A stretch of 64,000 nucleotides of DNA from Proteles cristata cristata (Eukaryota > Chordata > Mammalia > Carnivora > Hyaenidae), in assembly GCA_017311185.1 (NCBI GenBank), contig JAESUZ010001291.1, positions 248,001-312,000 on the forward strand, read 5' to 3'. Of the stretch, positions 32,226 to 44,879 are shown in pieces. A program made the translations under genes and the position numbers. The notes under the pieces were generated by a model that saw only the letters and a list, made by a program, of their open reading frames with translations, was not told where the DNA came from and searched no databases. Positions within the stretch are counted from its first letter, which is position 1; every line of letters starts with the position of its first letter.

Positions 32226-33220
32226 GTCACCAGACCCCTCCGCCCACCCCAGGGTCACTCCTAGACCGAGCACAGTCCAGTGAGCGTACAAGACACTGGG
32301 AAGTTGGTGCCTGGTGAGCTCCAGGCAGTAACAGACAGTAACAGGCAGGTTACTTTTTTTTCTTTAAGAAACTGGTTCTATTAGAGCAGGGCTCACCCTT
32401 CCCCCAGCCAGTTCCTACTTCTAACTCAGGCCTGAACGGAGTATCCTATTAAAACACCTGTAGCAACAGCTTCCGGTAGAACTATCTACCCCACCAGGCC
32501 CGGCAGGTAAAGTTACTGAAGGAGTCCGAGTTCACTTACGAGGACTTGTGACATCAGACTTGGACTGTGGGCTGACCATAACGCCCACTAGATGAAAAGA
32601 GCCTATCCCAAAGATGCTGCCCCAAGACAACATCTAAGCCCGACGTCCCCACTTCACCTTGGCTTACAACAGGAGCCGGTAAATCCCTCTGTGGTCTAAG
32701 CCTGGCTGTGCTGGGTTTCCAACACTGAGCAACCAAAGTGCCCTGATAGATTAATTTTTTTCCACTAAAGTAAAATGGAATTTGATTTTTAGACTACCCT
32801 GCTACCTCACAGGGCACTTAATACTCTGAGATAAAACTCTTCTAAAAAAAAATTAACAAAATGTGGGGAGACTTTCTGCTAACTAGGAAGATGTACCCAA
32901 ACAAGAGACTTAGCACATTCCATTACTTCAAACAAGCCTGTTCTATCCTACGTCAAATCCTTACCTATCTAGTGATTTCACTCGATTACTATATCATTTC
33001 TATAAAAGGTGGTACTTGCCCCAAAAAGGAATCTATAACACAGAACATGTATTACTTATGCAAATAGAACAAAAACAGGAAAATAATATTTTACTATATT
33101 ATAATAATATAATATTGGTAAAATTCTATTTCTCATGAATAAGCTAAACTTTGGGTACTTTCCCCCCTGCTGTATTTCATTGGTCAGAAATAAGATGTTA
33201 CAGAAAAATGTAGAAAAGTT
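32226..33220. other. Intron, nothing recognised
   Basis: About 1 kb of unclassified sequence without felid SINE. Confidence 0.4.
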
Positions 33221-33460
33221 GGGGCCCCAGGGTGGCTCAGTTGGTTAAGCATCACACTTTGAGTCAGGCCATGATCTTGTAGTTCATGAGTTCAAGCCCC
33301 ACGATTGGGCCCTGTGCTGACAGCTCAGAGCCTGGAGCCTGCTTCGAATTCTGTGTCTCCCTCTCTCTCTGCCCCTCCTCTGCTTCTGCTCCATCTCTGT
33401 CTCTGTCTCTCTCTCTCTCAAAAATAAATAAACATTAAAAAATAACAATTAAAAAAATAA
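33221..33460 (+). repeat. SINEC_Fc
   Basis: Copy from ggggccccagggtggctcag to aaaaataaataaacattaaaaaataac. Older subtype, with a longer (tctg/tctc)n body. Confidence 0.93.
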
Positions 33461-33699
33461 AAATTTGTAATAAAAAGTGGTTTTTTTTTTTTTTTTACTC
33501 AATTTAAAGAAAAGCCAAAGCAGCCAATAATTAGATAACCTAGACCCCATCCTGTATGGTGCCATTTACAACGTCAAGCACCTTAACACATACCCAACAA
33601 TTTAGGGTTGCATAAATGGAAATAACAAATATTTTGATATGTAAAGATTACCTCTTAGGAACCCATTATTCCATTTTTTCTGTAGCTTGTCTTTTTACT

Positions 33700-34390
33700 G
33701 TTTTTTTTTTTAACGGTTTTACTCAGATACCATTGACATACAATAAACCGCACATATTTAAAGTGTAAATTTGATCAGTCCTGACGTGTATATGTACTCG
33801 TAAAACCTTCATCAAAATCCATATAATGAATCTATCTGCCCTGAAAGTTACCTCACACCACTTCAGAAGCCCTCTGCCCATCTCAAAGCAATCAGTGATC
33901 TGCTTTTTTCCCCACTACAGATGCATTTTCCAGCATTTTATATAAAATGCAGCCATATAACATGTAGGCTTTGTAGTATGGGTTCCTTTCACTTAACGGA
34001 ACAGATCTGAAAATCATCCATGTTATACAGCATGCACCCGTAGTTCCTTTTTACTGATAAGGAGAATGCCATTGTATGGGCACACCACGTTTTGTTTATC
34101 GGCTCCCCTGGAGATGGGCATACAGATGCATTCCACTGCAGGGCTGATATGAACGTTCACGTACAGGTCATTGTACAAGCACCTGCTTCCGTTTCCTCAG
34201 GGTAAAAGGAATAGATCACATGGTAGGCATACGTTTACGGTTTTCGAAAACTGCTAAACTCTTTTCCAAAATGGTTATACCATTTTCCATTTCCACCAGT
34301 AACGTATGCGAGTTTTTCTACGTGGCTTACCAACACCTAGTATGGTCAGTCTCTGTCATGTCTTAGCCATTCTAAGAGGCTGTTAGTGGT
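33700..34390 (-). repeat. L1 3' region, inverted, old
   Basis: On the plus strand: ggttttactcagataccattgacatacaataaacc, gatgcattttccagcattttatataaa, gggttcctttcacttaacggaacag, attgtatgggcacaccacgttttgtttatc, tgctaaactcttttccaaaatgg, catttccaccagtaac. This is the reverse complement of an L1 ORF2 end and 3' part. Confidence 0.85.
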
Positions 34391-34394
34391 ATTA

Positions 34395-34975
34395 TTCCAC
34401 TGTATTTAGTTTTAATAAGAATGTTCTTTCCTTGCTACCAGTTAAACTGACAAAATCTAAAATGTTAAGAGCTGATAGCTGCCCCGGAAGTAGTAAGTTT
34501 CTTCTTACTGGAGGTGTAAAATAAGGACTGAACAAGCAAAGGACAAGAACGCTTTTGAAGAATCTCAGGTCCTGGGTAGGGAGATGAACAAAACATCCTG
34601 TAGGTTCCCAATTATCACAATATATCATGATTGTGTCAAGTGAAAACTACCTGGCAATTTTAGCCAAATAAAGAATTTTTCGAGAAGGCTGATAAAACAA
34701 AGCTCTTCGAACAGAAAATGAGAGCTTGTTTAAGGAAAAAGTAAGATTCCACCGACTCAAGGTAGAAATTATTTGTTATTAAGCATACCTCACCCACACA
34801 GGAGTCCCTGCCTCCTGGTCCATGACGTCTGATTCAGCATCACTATAATGGTTTCATTTAGTTTCCTAAACACACGCAACTCCAAAGCCAGTCACCGTGC
34901 AAATACTCCCTTTTCTTTCCCCTTGGTCCTTGCCCCTCTGGTCACCTGCCGAAAAAGGCTCTCTCACTGCATGTC
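34395..34975. other. Intron, nothing recognised
   Basis: Unique AT-rich sequence. Confidence 0.4.
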
Positions 34976-34979
34976 ACCT

Positions 34980-35240
34980 CTCCTCCCTTTCCGCTCTCCG
35001 ATTCTCAAGCTACTAGTGGGAAAAAACAAACCTATATGTAGATAAAAAGGCTGTGATAAGTGCCCTTTCAGATTCCATTTCATATGAAGCTTGCATCCCT
35101 CTGTCCAGACCCACTCTGACAATCAAAAACTGCTCATCTACCCTTCAAGATTCATCTCACATTTTCACTTCTCCCACCTGCAAAGCTAATCGCACCTTCT
35201 GAGTCTCCACAGTGTTTACAATCCTTCCGACGCGCTCACT
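34980..35240 (+). repeat. L2-like LINE remnant
   Basis: The segment ctacccttcaagattcatctcacattttcacttctcccacctgcaaagctaatcgcacc resembles the L2 3' region. Ends are fuzzy. Confidence 0.4.
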
Positions 35241-36229
35241 GTGCAACGCGTGCGCGGCCCCGGCCCCCAGAGAAGGAAGCGCCAGCACAGGGGGTCCCCT
35301 GTCCTGCAGAACGGAGCCCACAGATTCCCCGCCAGGCCCAGCCGCCACCCAGTTCACACTCCTTTTCTGGAAAGTTACAATCACTTCAACCCTGACTTTG
35401 TGAGATGTGCGAAGTAACAGGGTGATTTCGTTCCGTGAAGAAATACTTTAAACTTCAGCTACTTAAGACGTATTTGTCCAAATGTAGTTACCAATAAAAA
35501 GTCATATATTACAATTTTTTGTAAGTATAATGCTTTAAGTGCTTCCACTTGAAGTTGAATGTTTTCTTAGCCACCTCTACGCACAGATGCTACCAAAGTT
35601 ACCAAGATACCTATAAATAAACCACAAACTGGAGATGATTTAATGCAAAAAATGCAGAAAACTGGAAATATGATTTTCCCTGGAGTCTGTTAGAATGATT
35701 TCCACTTAAGTAATTCTCAACTCATTTGACACATTTCTTATCACTCAAAATACTGAGTCCAAATATAGAAGGCAGATTCTTTAAACACCTAAGAATCTGA
35801 GACCTGTCAATCAGTCTTAGACAGGTATCACAGACACTGATACATTTCAGCCAACAAAGTGCCACTCTGATAACATCAAAGGATACATGCTTCCCAAGTA
35901 ATGATGCCGCGTCTGGAAGAACATATTACAGACGGGATTTACGTCAGGTGGCTACGCGCCACGAGACCAAGGGGTGAGAAGAATTTCTTTGTTCAATGAT
36001 AGCTCCTGTTTTTCGATCTGCTCGAAGGTTCTTTTAATCACCAGTCAGCCCAATGTCATCCTGGCCACAGCACAAATGAGCCTGAAGTATCAGTATTAAC
36101 GCTCAAAGAAATGGTCATGTCCATATGATCTCCCACAATGGACACACACCCATCTGGATGTGGCAAAGGAAGGTGTAAAAACCTCCTGACTGTCTGGGAG
36201 GTAGTCCACACACAAGGCATTTTACAGAT

Positions 36230-36820
36230 TTGGAACTATCGGAGTTCAGACAACTTGTATCAGTCTCTCCCTATCTGCCAGTTTTTAGGCTGAGCACCAA
36301 GGACACACGGGTAAACTGCACACAGAAACTGCCCTCAGGAAGCTCACATTCTATTCTAATACTAGAATATTACTATTCTAGTCTCATAATCTCAACACAA
36401 GCACCGGACGTTGAAGAGGTGGCAAAAAGCACGGAGGAGGAGGAGGAGATCACATCACGTGAAGGATAAAAGATGTCTGTGAATATAAAAACCGCAGTCT
36501 AAGAAGCTGAAAGGAACTCTATGCTTCCAGGAGCAGATGAACAAAGGGAGGAGGGGGAGGGGAGCACTTCGTTTCCCGAAGCGGGAAATAAAGACGGATG
36601 ATCTTGCAAACACTTAGGTCTTGACACACAGGAAAGAGGAAAAGGGAGCTGATTTGTATCAGAGAGGAGTTCCTCTAGGCCAAAGAAAGCAGAAGGCCAG
36701 GGGGGTGCAATCTCAAAGATGGCCCAAGTCACAGGCCTGGAATGACCTCCATGTGGGGGAGGCCCAGGACAATCCAGACCAGCACAGAGGCAGGGAAGAC
36801 AGAACCTAAGTGGCTCAAGC
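36230..36820 (+). repeat. GA-rich ancient dispersed repeat, copy 2
   Basis: Begins aaactgccctcaggaagctcacattctattc, then aggtggcaaaaagcacggagg, and later the aggtcttgacac and ggccaggggggtgcaatctcaaag blocks. Same texture and order as the other three segments; family not named. Confidence 0.4.
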
Positions 36821-37319
36821 CCAGTTCCCTCCAGGCTTCCTTACCGGGCACCTTTTTTTTTTTTTTTTTAGTATCTGGAACGAGCTAAGCGTCCTCAGCT
36901 TCTAAACTCTGATGACTTTCTGAATTACCCGTAGCAGCTAGGAAAAATCTGAGTATCTGACAGCCAGTTGATAAGTACTATGAAATAAAAGGGTTACTTT
37001 TTAAAAGCAGGAGTTAAGGTTCACATCTCAACATAAAAAGTCCTAAACATAAATCCAAATGGGGAGCGGGGGGTTGAAAAATAAACAGGCGAGCAGAGAT
37101 CTGCCTCCAAAGGCTCTCACGAGAGCTTAAGTAAGGACAGATAAATAGCCAGTTTTGTGGGTATATTTCAAGATGATATTATCAGCCAATATATGCTCAC
37201 CGGGTAATAAACAGTCCCAAAGAAAAGAGCGAGGGGGAGAAAGAGGAGAGGCACAGCAGAGGACACAGCCCCTGCTCTCCTAAACCTTAAACATACATAT
37301 GAAGGAGAAGCTGGACTGA

Positions 37320-37760
37320 CCCTCTGAGAGGCTAACAGCACAAATAAAGCAGCAAGAACACAGAGGTTCAGAGTGAGAGAGGGCCCTCAGGACAGCCATC
37401 TAGGGCCAGCACGCTGCAGAAGGGATGGAACTCACGAGGAAGAGCAGGCCGGCGAGATGCGGTAAAAGCCCGGAAGGCCGCGTGCACGCCCAAGGCAATA
37501 CGCAAAATGGCCAGGGGATCAGAATGCCCGGAGGAGAAAGAAACCCAAATGAAGATCACAAAGGTAGGTGGGGCCAGAAGACCAAACCGGGTCTTGAGTG
37601 CTGAGCCAGAGCAAGAAGTCTACCCGAGAACTCACCAGGAGCTTCCAGAGTTCTCGGGGGCAGTGAGGGGACTGAAGGAGGTGGGGGGAGGGGGGAGACA
37701 GAAACAGACCCCCCAGCAGAAGGGATGTTACGATACCGTCCGGTGACATGCTTAAGGTTT
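37320..37760 (+). repeat. GA-rich ancient dispersed repeat, copy 3
   Basis: Shares ggccagaagaccaaaccgggtcttgagtgctgagcc and ggaggtggggggag with the family's 'gaatgctaagc' segment. Unnamed; low confidence in borders. Confidence 0.4.
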
Positions 37761-38385
37761 GAAAGAGATCTGGGATTTTATTTTATTTAACGTCATATGA
37801 ACATGAGGAAATACAAAAGATTAGCTGTAGGAAACACAGTGTATTCGTTTAATCCTAAATAAAAAACAGGAATAGAAACATCAATAGACTCAGCTATCGG
37901 GAGTTCAAGGAGAATCCTGAACGCACCTCATAAGAGATTTAGTTTAAAACCTGGTATTTATCTTAATACAAAATGTTTTATTTTGTTTTCTCATCCCTTT
38001 CCTTTTGTAACATCCACGTTACAGGTATTTATCTGAGGTCTCCTGCCAAGACGCCCTGACAGCAAAGCTGAGGCGTTTTCTATTTCAAGGAAGAAAAACA
38101 CATAAAGGTAAACAGAAGAAATTTATGTCCAGTCAGTGGAATTCTCCACTCTCCCTCTAACACACTTACAAGAATAAAGACTTAAAACATACGGAATAAT
38201 GCTCCAAAATAATTTGCTCATTGCTTCCAAGTAGGTTCTCCTAATTAGTAAGCCTTAACATTAATATGCTTTAAGGAAAGCAGAAGCTATTAAAGAGAAA
38301 GTAATTATGATGACTTAATGGCATTATATGGGCATAAATACTACATGGAAATTTCAAACATCTTTGAGATCCTCTAAGAATTTTG

Positions 38386-38617
38386 TCTTTTTTTCCCCCC
38401 CCAATGTTTATTTTTGAGAGAGAGAGAGAGAGAGACAGGGACAGAGTGTGAGCAGGGGAGGGGCAGAGAGAGAGAGAGGGAGACATAGAACCCGAAGCAG
38501 GCTCCAGGCTCTGAGCTGTCAGCACGGAGCCCGATGCGAGGCTCCAACCCACGAACCGTGAGATCATGACCGGAGCCAAAGTCGGATGCTTAACTGACTG
38601 AGCCACCCAGGCGCCCC
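38386..38617 (-). repeat. SINEC_Fc with perfect 18-bp TSD
   Basis: Reverse copy of the older body type (gacatagaacccgaagcagg). Duplication gatcctctaagaattttg is identical at 38368-38385 and 38618-38635. An intact duplication shows older-body copies also stayed active late. Confidence 0.97.
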
Positions 38618-38635
38618 GATCCTCTAAGAATTTTG

Positions 38636-39190
38636 AAGTCAGATGTCATACACCTTGTAAGCATGGAGACCACCATTATTCGAGGGAGTATAGGCCCGAT
38701 CTATCTTAAAGGCAATTTTCATAGCAACCTGAGTACTTTAATAGGAGAAGTGAGGACTATTTTCATTTTACTCTGGGAGTTAAGGAGTGAACTTTATCAA
38801 GTAAGTCTGAATTAACATAAAGCTATATGTAGAAATAACCTCTAAAAACCACATGTGGTTAAAACATTAACGATCTGAATATTCTTTTAAGTGTTCTGAA
38901 ATCTCAATATCAACATGCAAAATAAAGTAGCACTTCAGTGGTCTTCACTCTCCACCAACAAACGGTCATAGACGGCAGGGGAACACAGAATCCTCTCTGC
39001 CTACGCTTTTATGTAATCATTGTATGAATATACAGTGGTAGGCATGATCCACTCATATAAAGATCCCGGAAACAACTTAAATTTACTGGTATTTAGAACT
39101 GAGGAAAGAAAAGGGTTGTTTCAACAGACAAAGGATAATATGAGTTTTGCTCAAGGTCAAAGACACAGATAAGTATATAGGTATTTCTGT
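38636..39190. other. Intron, nothing recognised
   Basis: Unique AT-rich sequence. Confidence 0.4.
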
Positions 39191-39276
39191 ATGTGTGTGT
39201 GTACTTATGTTATGGAGGTATAACTCATACAGACTAAAGAGCACAAATTTCAAATATATAGTTCAGTGATTGTTAC

Positions 39277-39304
<28 letters not shown>
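39277..39304. repeat. (GT)14 microsatellite
   Basis: Pure GT run inside the inverted L1 remnant. Confidence 0.95.
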
Positions 39305-39307
<3 letters not shown>

Positions 39308-39653
39308 GGAAACCATCATGACAGAGATTATCATCATTTTCCAGACGATTCTCCTGTGCTCTCTCCCAGTTCAAATAACATTTGACTTCTAGCACCACAA
39401 GTCAGTTTCACTTTTCCTTGACCATCACGTAAAACGAATCCTACAACACATACACATTTGTGGAAGGTTTCTTTAGCTGAACGTTAAATCTGTGCAATTC
39501 ATGTATGTTGTTACATGTATAGGCAGTTTGTTCTTTTCAAGTGCCCTGAATCTACCACAATCTGCTTATCCATTCTATGACTGAGGAATATTTAGGTGGT
39601 TTCTAGTTTGGAGCTATTATGAATTGAGCTACTGTAACAGTCTTCTATATACT

Positions 39654-39692
39654 TGTGTGTGCGTGTGCGTGTGCGTGTGCACGTGCACATGT
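39654..39692. repeat. (GTGTGC)n microsatellite
   Basis: tgtgtgtgcgtgtgcgtgtg followed by cgtgtgcacgtgcacatgtg; alternating purine-pyrimidine, in the inverted L1. Confidence 0.9.
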
Positions 39693-39794
39693 GTGAACTA
39701 AATGCTGCATTCAGTTGTAATGAATATATACCTTCAAGTGGAACTGTAGAGAAATATCTTTCTTCCACATGCAGAAGGATTTATTTAGTTATTT

Positions 39795-40192
39795 TCTTTT
39801 ACATCATAGGTATTTAAAGTCACGTTGGGCTTCCAGAGCAATTATTCTATCCCAGCTCAGACAACACAATCACTCAGGAAACTTTGTTAGAGAATCCTCC
39901 GTGCCCCCACCCCCCTGCCAAACAAAACTACTGCAATCAAAACTGTAAGTGCAGTGAATGCAGTAAAGAGATCTTTCTTGAGAAAATGAATGTTATGCAA
40001 ACATGAGAGATTATTATTTTCTCTAATTTTAATTTGTCTAAACTATTCTCAGAACTGAAAACTAAAGTCAGGAGTGTTTCTTCATTAATTTCTGAAAATA
40101 TTTGTTCACTCTTATTGTACTTCTAATGAAGAATAAAGCTTTGGATTAAAACAGCAATCATTACATTAGAAGAAAACCAGCAAATTCAAGTC
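39795..40192. other. Intron, nothing recognised
   Basis: AT-rich sequence with a C-rich patch at about 39901-39917. Confidence 0.4.
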
Positions 40193-40207
40193 ATCATAGT
40201 ATTTTTA

Positions 40208-40436
40208 TTTTTTATTTTATTTTTTTAAGGTTTTTTTAAATTTATTTATTTCTAGGAGAGAGACAGCGTGAGCAGGGGAGGGTCAGAGAGAGAGGGAGTC
40301 ACAGACTGAAACAGGCTCCAGGCTCTGAGCTGGCAGTCAGCACAGAGCCCGACGCGGGGCTCGAACCCACAAACCGCGAGATCATGACCTAAGCGAAAGT
40401 CAGACGCTTAACCGACTAAGCCATTCAGGCGTCCCC
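40208..40436 (-). repeat. SINEC_Fc, young subtype with perfect TSD
   Basis: Reverse full-length copy ending taagccattcaggcgtcccc. Duplication atcatagtattttta (15 bp) at 40193-40207 and 40437-40451. Confidence 0.97.
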
Positions 40437-40490
40437 ATCATAGTATTTTTAGAACTGAAAGAATACTTTTTTTTTTAAAGGAAGGACACA

Positions 40491-40680
40491 GGTGCACCTG
40501 GGTGGCTCAGTCAGTTAAGTGTCCAACTCTTGCTCCTGGCTCAGGTCATGATCTCACAGTTCACAGGTTCTGCACTGACAGCGCAGAGCTTGTTTGGGAC
40601 TCTCTCTCTCTCTACCCCTCCCCTGCTCATGTACACACACAGATTCTCCCTCTCAAAATAACTTAAAAAAAAAAAAAAAA
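40491..40680 (+). repeat. CAN SINE with internal deletion
   Basis: Head ggtgcacctgggtggctcag is present, but after gatctcacagttcacaggttc the sequence jumps to tgcactgacagcgcag, losing the gagccccacatcgggctc segment. Poly-A tail about 40664-40680. Confidence 0.88.
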
Positions 40681-40915
40681 GACTGGTACAGAGCCCACAG
40701 AGCAATCACATCATCAGAAACAGGAAAGTACTAAAGGGAAAAATGCCACTGAAAAGCTATACATGAAGGCTCTATTCAAAAGAGGACAATCAGAAACTGG
40801 TCACCTGAAAGTCGTACGCCTTCTATGGTAATGATCATGAAGAAGCCAGAGTCTCATGAAAAACCTTAACAGGAGACGATCGAAATCTTTGAGATGGTAA
40901 ATCTTTGAGAAGGTA

Positions 40916-41128
40916 GGGGCGCCTGGGTGGCTCAGTCGGTTAAGCATCCGACTTCGGTTCAGGTCATGATCTTGTGGTTTGTGGGTTCGAGCCCCACGTC
41001 GGGCTCTGTGCTGGCAGCGCAGAGCCTGGAGGCTGTCTTCAGATTCTGTGTCTCCCTCTCTCTCTGACCCTGACCTTCCCCTGCTCACACTGTCTCTCTC
41101 TCAAATATAAATAAAAGTTAAAAAAAAA
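40916..41128 (+). repeat. SINEC_Fc with perfect TSD
   Basis: Copy from ggggcgcctgggtggctcag; duplication aatctttgagaaggta (16 bp) at 40900-40915 and 41129-41144. Older head type (cttcggttcagg). Confidence 0.96.
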
Positions 41129-41144
41129 AATCTTTGAGAAGGTA

Positions 41145-41504
41145 AATACCACCAAGCCATCCTCCTCTCCTTGCAAAAAAAAAAAAAAAGTGGGAGTGGG
41201 CAAGTTTCTAGAGAACTTCATTTTTGAAGATGTCATATGGGAAGATTAAAAAAAAAAAAACGAAACACAAAAATCATGTGGGCAGATTTAGAAACGACAC
41301 CTGAAATAAATACCTGAAAGAGGCTATGGGACATACCAGATACAACTGACATGATAGAAGAGGTAAGTGAAGGCTTATACTGAGCAGACACAGGGCTGAC
41401 GGAATGAGTAAGCGAACTAATACACGAATAAATTCCTATGATATTTCTCTTGGTTTCTCTTTTGGCAATCAAACCAGCAGGTATGTTCATAAACCTCAAC
41501 AATC
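41145..41504. other. Intron, nothing recognised
   Basis: Unique sequence with two A runs (about 41176-41190 and 41249-41260). Confidence 0.4.
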
Positions 41505-41520
41505 AAGCACTTCAGTTTCT

Positions 41521-41685
41521 TTTCTTTCTTTAACTTATTTATTTTGAGAGAGAGAGAGACAGAATCCCGAGCTCCTCTACTGACAGCACAGAGCCCGAGG
41601 AGAGCTCAAATCCCCAAACCGGGAGATCACGACCTGAGCCCAAATGGAGTCAGACGCTTAATTGACCAAGCCACCGAGGCACCCC
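41521..41685 (-). repeat. CAN SINE, older subtype
   Basis: Reverse short copy from tttctttctttaacttatttattttgagag to aagccaccgaggcacccc. Flanks caagcacttcagtttct and caagcaccgcaatttct are a decayed duplication. Confidence 0.88.
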
Positions 41686-41699
41686 AAGCACCGCAATTT

Positions 41700-43070
41700 C
41701 TATACAGGATTTAAAAGACTGATTTGGATGCAGAGGGTCAGATATTCATTAAACTGGAGCAGGAGGTTCAAGAGACGAGACAGGTGGAATTTTTTTGTTA
41801 TTGTTTTTCGATTTGTTTGTGTTCATTTTTGTTTTATAGGTCAGGAGACACAGGTAACGTGACAAAAAAGAGCTCTCCCCCAGCACCAGCTACATGCTTT
41901 CATGGATGGCAACGGAAAGAACAGATGTTTAAGTCACCAAGATAGGTGTCTAGGAGGTATATGGAGGATCAAAAATATACTCCTCAGGGTCTGAAAGATG
42001 CTGAAGCAAAACCGGAACCCTCAATCTGCCTGATACATTAGCATCGTTAGTGCACATAAGGCGCTTTTGTGGACTATTCCAAAGAATCCATCGGCATTCG
42101 GTGTCTTTTAAGTGCAACAAAGGAATCTACTCCTTTCAGACACAATGTGCCCCAAATCAAAAACTCTGGTCTCCTTTATAAACTACACCAATCCCTTATA
42201 ATAGATCTTTCAACAGGTGCTGATGCAGTCTTTGAAAAAGTGATACCTGCCCCTTAAAACGAGCACCTTGTTCACCCCAAACGTTCACATTCACAGAAGC
42301 ATGGGTGCTCTTGAAACTGTCAAGGTAGATCTTAAAGACCAAAATACAGCTTCAAATTCAACATTTCCTTCGTTCTCAGTGATTCCGAATCACAATTAAT
42401 ACATTAAGAAGCCCAGCTCTTCACTTTCAATCAATATAATCCCCTAGGAGACCAAGCAACAAAACCGTCACATAAAATATTAGCTGCATGTATGCAGGAA
42501 AAATAACCTGAACCAGCAAGGTGATCGGTCAGTCTCCAGTTATATTCGTCATCTAGAGAAGGTGGTGGGGCAGAGACTTACAACAGACCAAATGAGGGGG
42601 CTTCCCACTTTAAGGAAGTATGTAAATTATGTACCTCAAGACCAGCATTCACTAATAAAAGCAGTGTTTTTTTTCTTTTAATAACAATTCGCCTAGATAT
42701 TTCTCACTGTTCTAATTTAAAACGAACACACAGAAATATTTCAAATACCATTTAAAGCCAAATGGATGACTCTAATCAACTCAAGAATTAGAATTCAGTG
42801 CATTTATAAAGATTTGTAAATGAAGCTCACATATAAAAGATACTCAGTCAAAAGACAAAATGTCTGTATATATATAAGCCTCTTTCCTTTTATGTTCACC
42901 TTTATAATTTTTAGCAGGTACCGTAAAATTCAGTGACGTTTAAGCACTCCGATTAACCGATAGAGACCCTTTCTTTACACTATTCCAACACGCTGCTAAA
43001 ACTAATGCTGTAAAGCATAACATCGCCGCACGAAGTTTCGTGCCCACAGGAGCTTACGCCGTATACTCAC
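41700..43070. other. Intron, downstream side of the 43071-43148 exon
   Basis: About 1.4 kb without recognised transposons. Includes the exon's donor. Confidence 0.45.
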
Positions 43071-43148
43071 TACATCAAACTTCTGAGTGATGTTCCCCTG
43101 GACGTCGAGTAAATAGACCTTGCCGTAATGTGTGCCCAGTGCCAAAAA
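43071..43148 (-). CDS. VPS41: VPS41 coding exon (probably exon 4), first WD40 blade
   Basis: The 78-nt exon encodes 26 residues reading FLALGTHYGKVYLLDVQG, then NITQKFDV. This is the typical blade repeat of a beta-propeller (a G-hydrophobic-V-Y-hydrophobic-D strand pattern) and matches about residues 57-82 of VPS41. The N-terminal propeller of Vps41 takes part in membrane recruitment and contacts small-GTPase machinery in the HOPS assembly. The acceptor is a strong ctgttctccttgcag ending at 43149. The donor is GTGAGT, with GT at 43069-43070, following the valine codon GTA. Phase is 0 on both sides. It is separated from the previous exon by 6,030 bp and from the next by 32,052 bp. Confidence 0.98.
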
Positions 43149-43587
43149 CTGCAAGGAGAACAGAGGGGTGAGTTTATTAGTGAGCCCACGAACGCACACT
43201 TGGCAAGTGAGCCATTGTCAATGTCAGCACTCTGAACGCGTAAGTGAGCTGCGGTGCCTCGGAACACGCACACGCCTCAGAGAAGGCTTGTTCCCAGCTT
43301 CAGGGAAAGAAGGGAACGGGGCTGCCTTTACTGGAGGGGTGCACACGGCCTGTCAGAATGACCCAGGAGGCCCCTCATCCACGGAAGACTGATGATGTGC
43401 CTGCACACAGCACACAGTGCCTGGTGGGTCGAAGCAGCAAATCCACAGGCAGCTGCAAAAGCCTGGCCAGCCTACAGCTGGGCTCCAAGCCAAACGGGGA
43501 TGACGAAACCCCCCTTCGTCGATGGCAAGTGGGTAAATCTGCACTATCATGTGAGTTTAACAAACATATATACCCATGTGCACACAC
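43149..43587. other. Intron, upstream side of the 43071-43148 exon
   Basis: Contains the polypyrimidine tract and acceptor. No recognised repeat; overlapping open frames on both strands here are intronic. Confidence 0.5.
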
Positions 43588-43603
43588 AACCGAGTATTAT
43601 TTT

Positions 43604-43809
43604 AAAATTTTTTTTAATGTTTTTATTTATTTTTGAGAGAGACAGAGCGTGAGCAAGGGAGGTGCAGAGAGAAAGAGAGGGAGACACAGAATCCGAAGCA
43701 GGCTCCAGGCTCCGAGCTGGCAGTCAGCACAGAGCCCGACGCGGGGCTCGAACCCACAAACCTGAGCTGAAGTTGGACACTTACACCAGCTGAGCCACAC
43801 GGGTGCCCC
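43604..43809 (-). repeat. SINEC_Fc with near-perfect TSD
   Basis: Reverse copy ending gagccacacgggtgcccc. Flanks aaccgagtattatttt (43588-43603) and aaccaagtattatttt (43810-43825) differ at one base. The copy lacks part of the B-box region (acaaacctgagctg). Confidence 0.95.
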
Positions 43810-43825
43810 AACCAAGTATTATTTT

Positions 43826-44875
43826 TGAGGAAGCAAAGTCGGAGTCATGCTGGGAGATGAAAAAGCCCAGAAGCATTTACGTCTTCAGTTAGCACGAAAT
43901 GCTCTATAAAAGTTAGCGGGGACCGCTGACTGCAGATGTTTATATTCTAACGCAAAAAAGAATCCTTGGTCGCAAAATAACGACTGAGCTACATTCAGTT
44001 GATAGGAAATAGCTCTTGACTCCCATCGGTCCTTTAATTCTTTGAACCAACCCTAAACAAACATGACGAAACTTGAAGACGACCTGAAATAGGACAGGAG
44101 ATTTGTTTTCTTCCTTTTTACCTCCTTCACCATCACTCAAATGTTCTAAATCCTAGGTCTTTCATTGCATGGGAACATGCTTCGTTGCAACCTATAATGA
44201 AATGCTGAAATTTACAGGTGCTGCGAAGCGTTTTAGTCAAGCAGCACAATCTTTAGGAGAAATAACCTTATGGAATGTCAAGGTTTAAAAGGATTTTATC
44301 AAAATGCAATCGCTGAAAATGAAATTCCAGCCCGGGCACTTAAAATATGAAGCTACATTAAAGAGAAGCCACAGAAAGGGAGAGAGGGCCTCATTAGAAA
44401 TGCGCCCCCCAATGCCTTTCACTCCTGCAAGGTTGCCTTTTTTTTTTTTTTTTTGCCAGCAAGAAAAAAGTCCCCCGGGTAAAAAAATCAATACTGGTTA
44501 ATAAAACATCAGGTGTGGAGACATAACTAGGTATGACGATTCGGCCGCGCACGCCTGCCTGAACCCACCAGGTGCCGTGCCGAGTCCACGCCCGGCACAG
44601 ACAGCCAAGTCTGCTGGAAGCGAGGTGCGGGGGCCCTGCAAACGAAGGGGCAAGAGCTAATTCTAGGGGGAAATTAGTCTGAATATTTAAACCGAGCCGG
44701 GACGTTGCCTCCAAAGCACCAGAACATTCGAATCAGAAACGGAGGACTCGGATGGCTAGGATGGTTGTAATTTTTTCTCCGCGGTGACACTCTGACGGTA
44801 TTTGAATAGAAGAAAAAACCCACATGCCACTAGCTAAAAATGAATACTCCCGCTTCGGTCTGCGACGGGCTGTGG
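43826..44875. other. Intron, nothing recognised
   Basis: About 1 kb with a T17 run at 44439-44455 and no transposon I can name. Confidence 0.4.
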
Positions 44876-44879
44876 TAAA

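Larger units (their letters stand above)
35241..38367. other. SINE-free intron block, partly ancient repeat
   Basis: About 3.1 kb without a felid SINE. Contains two GA-rich old repeat segments (listed separately), a T run at 36853-36869 and otherwise unclassified sequence. Confidence 0.45.
39200..39790 (-). repeat. Old L1 3' region, inverted
   Basis: On the plus strand: tatggaggtataactcatacagac, then gtggaaggtttctttagctgaac, gcttatccattctatgactgagg, tttaggtggtttctagtttggagctattatgaattgagc, tcaagtggaactgtag. Reverse complement of an L1 3' portion, similar to the copies at 3.2-3.8 and 33.7-34.4 kb. Confidence 0.75.

Noticed and set aside
43244..43652. Overlapping open frames beside a VPS41 exon on the plus strand
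   Set aside because: They are antisense to VPS41, differ between frames, and end in a SINE; no conserved protein pattern.
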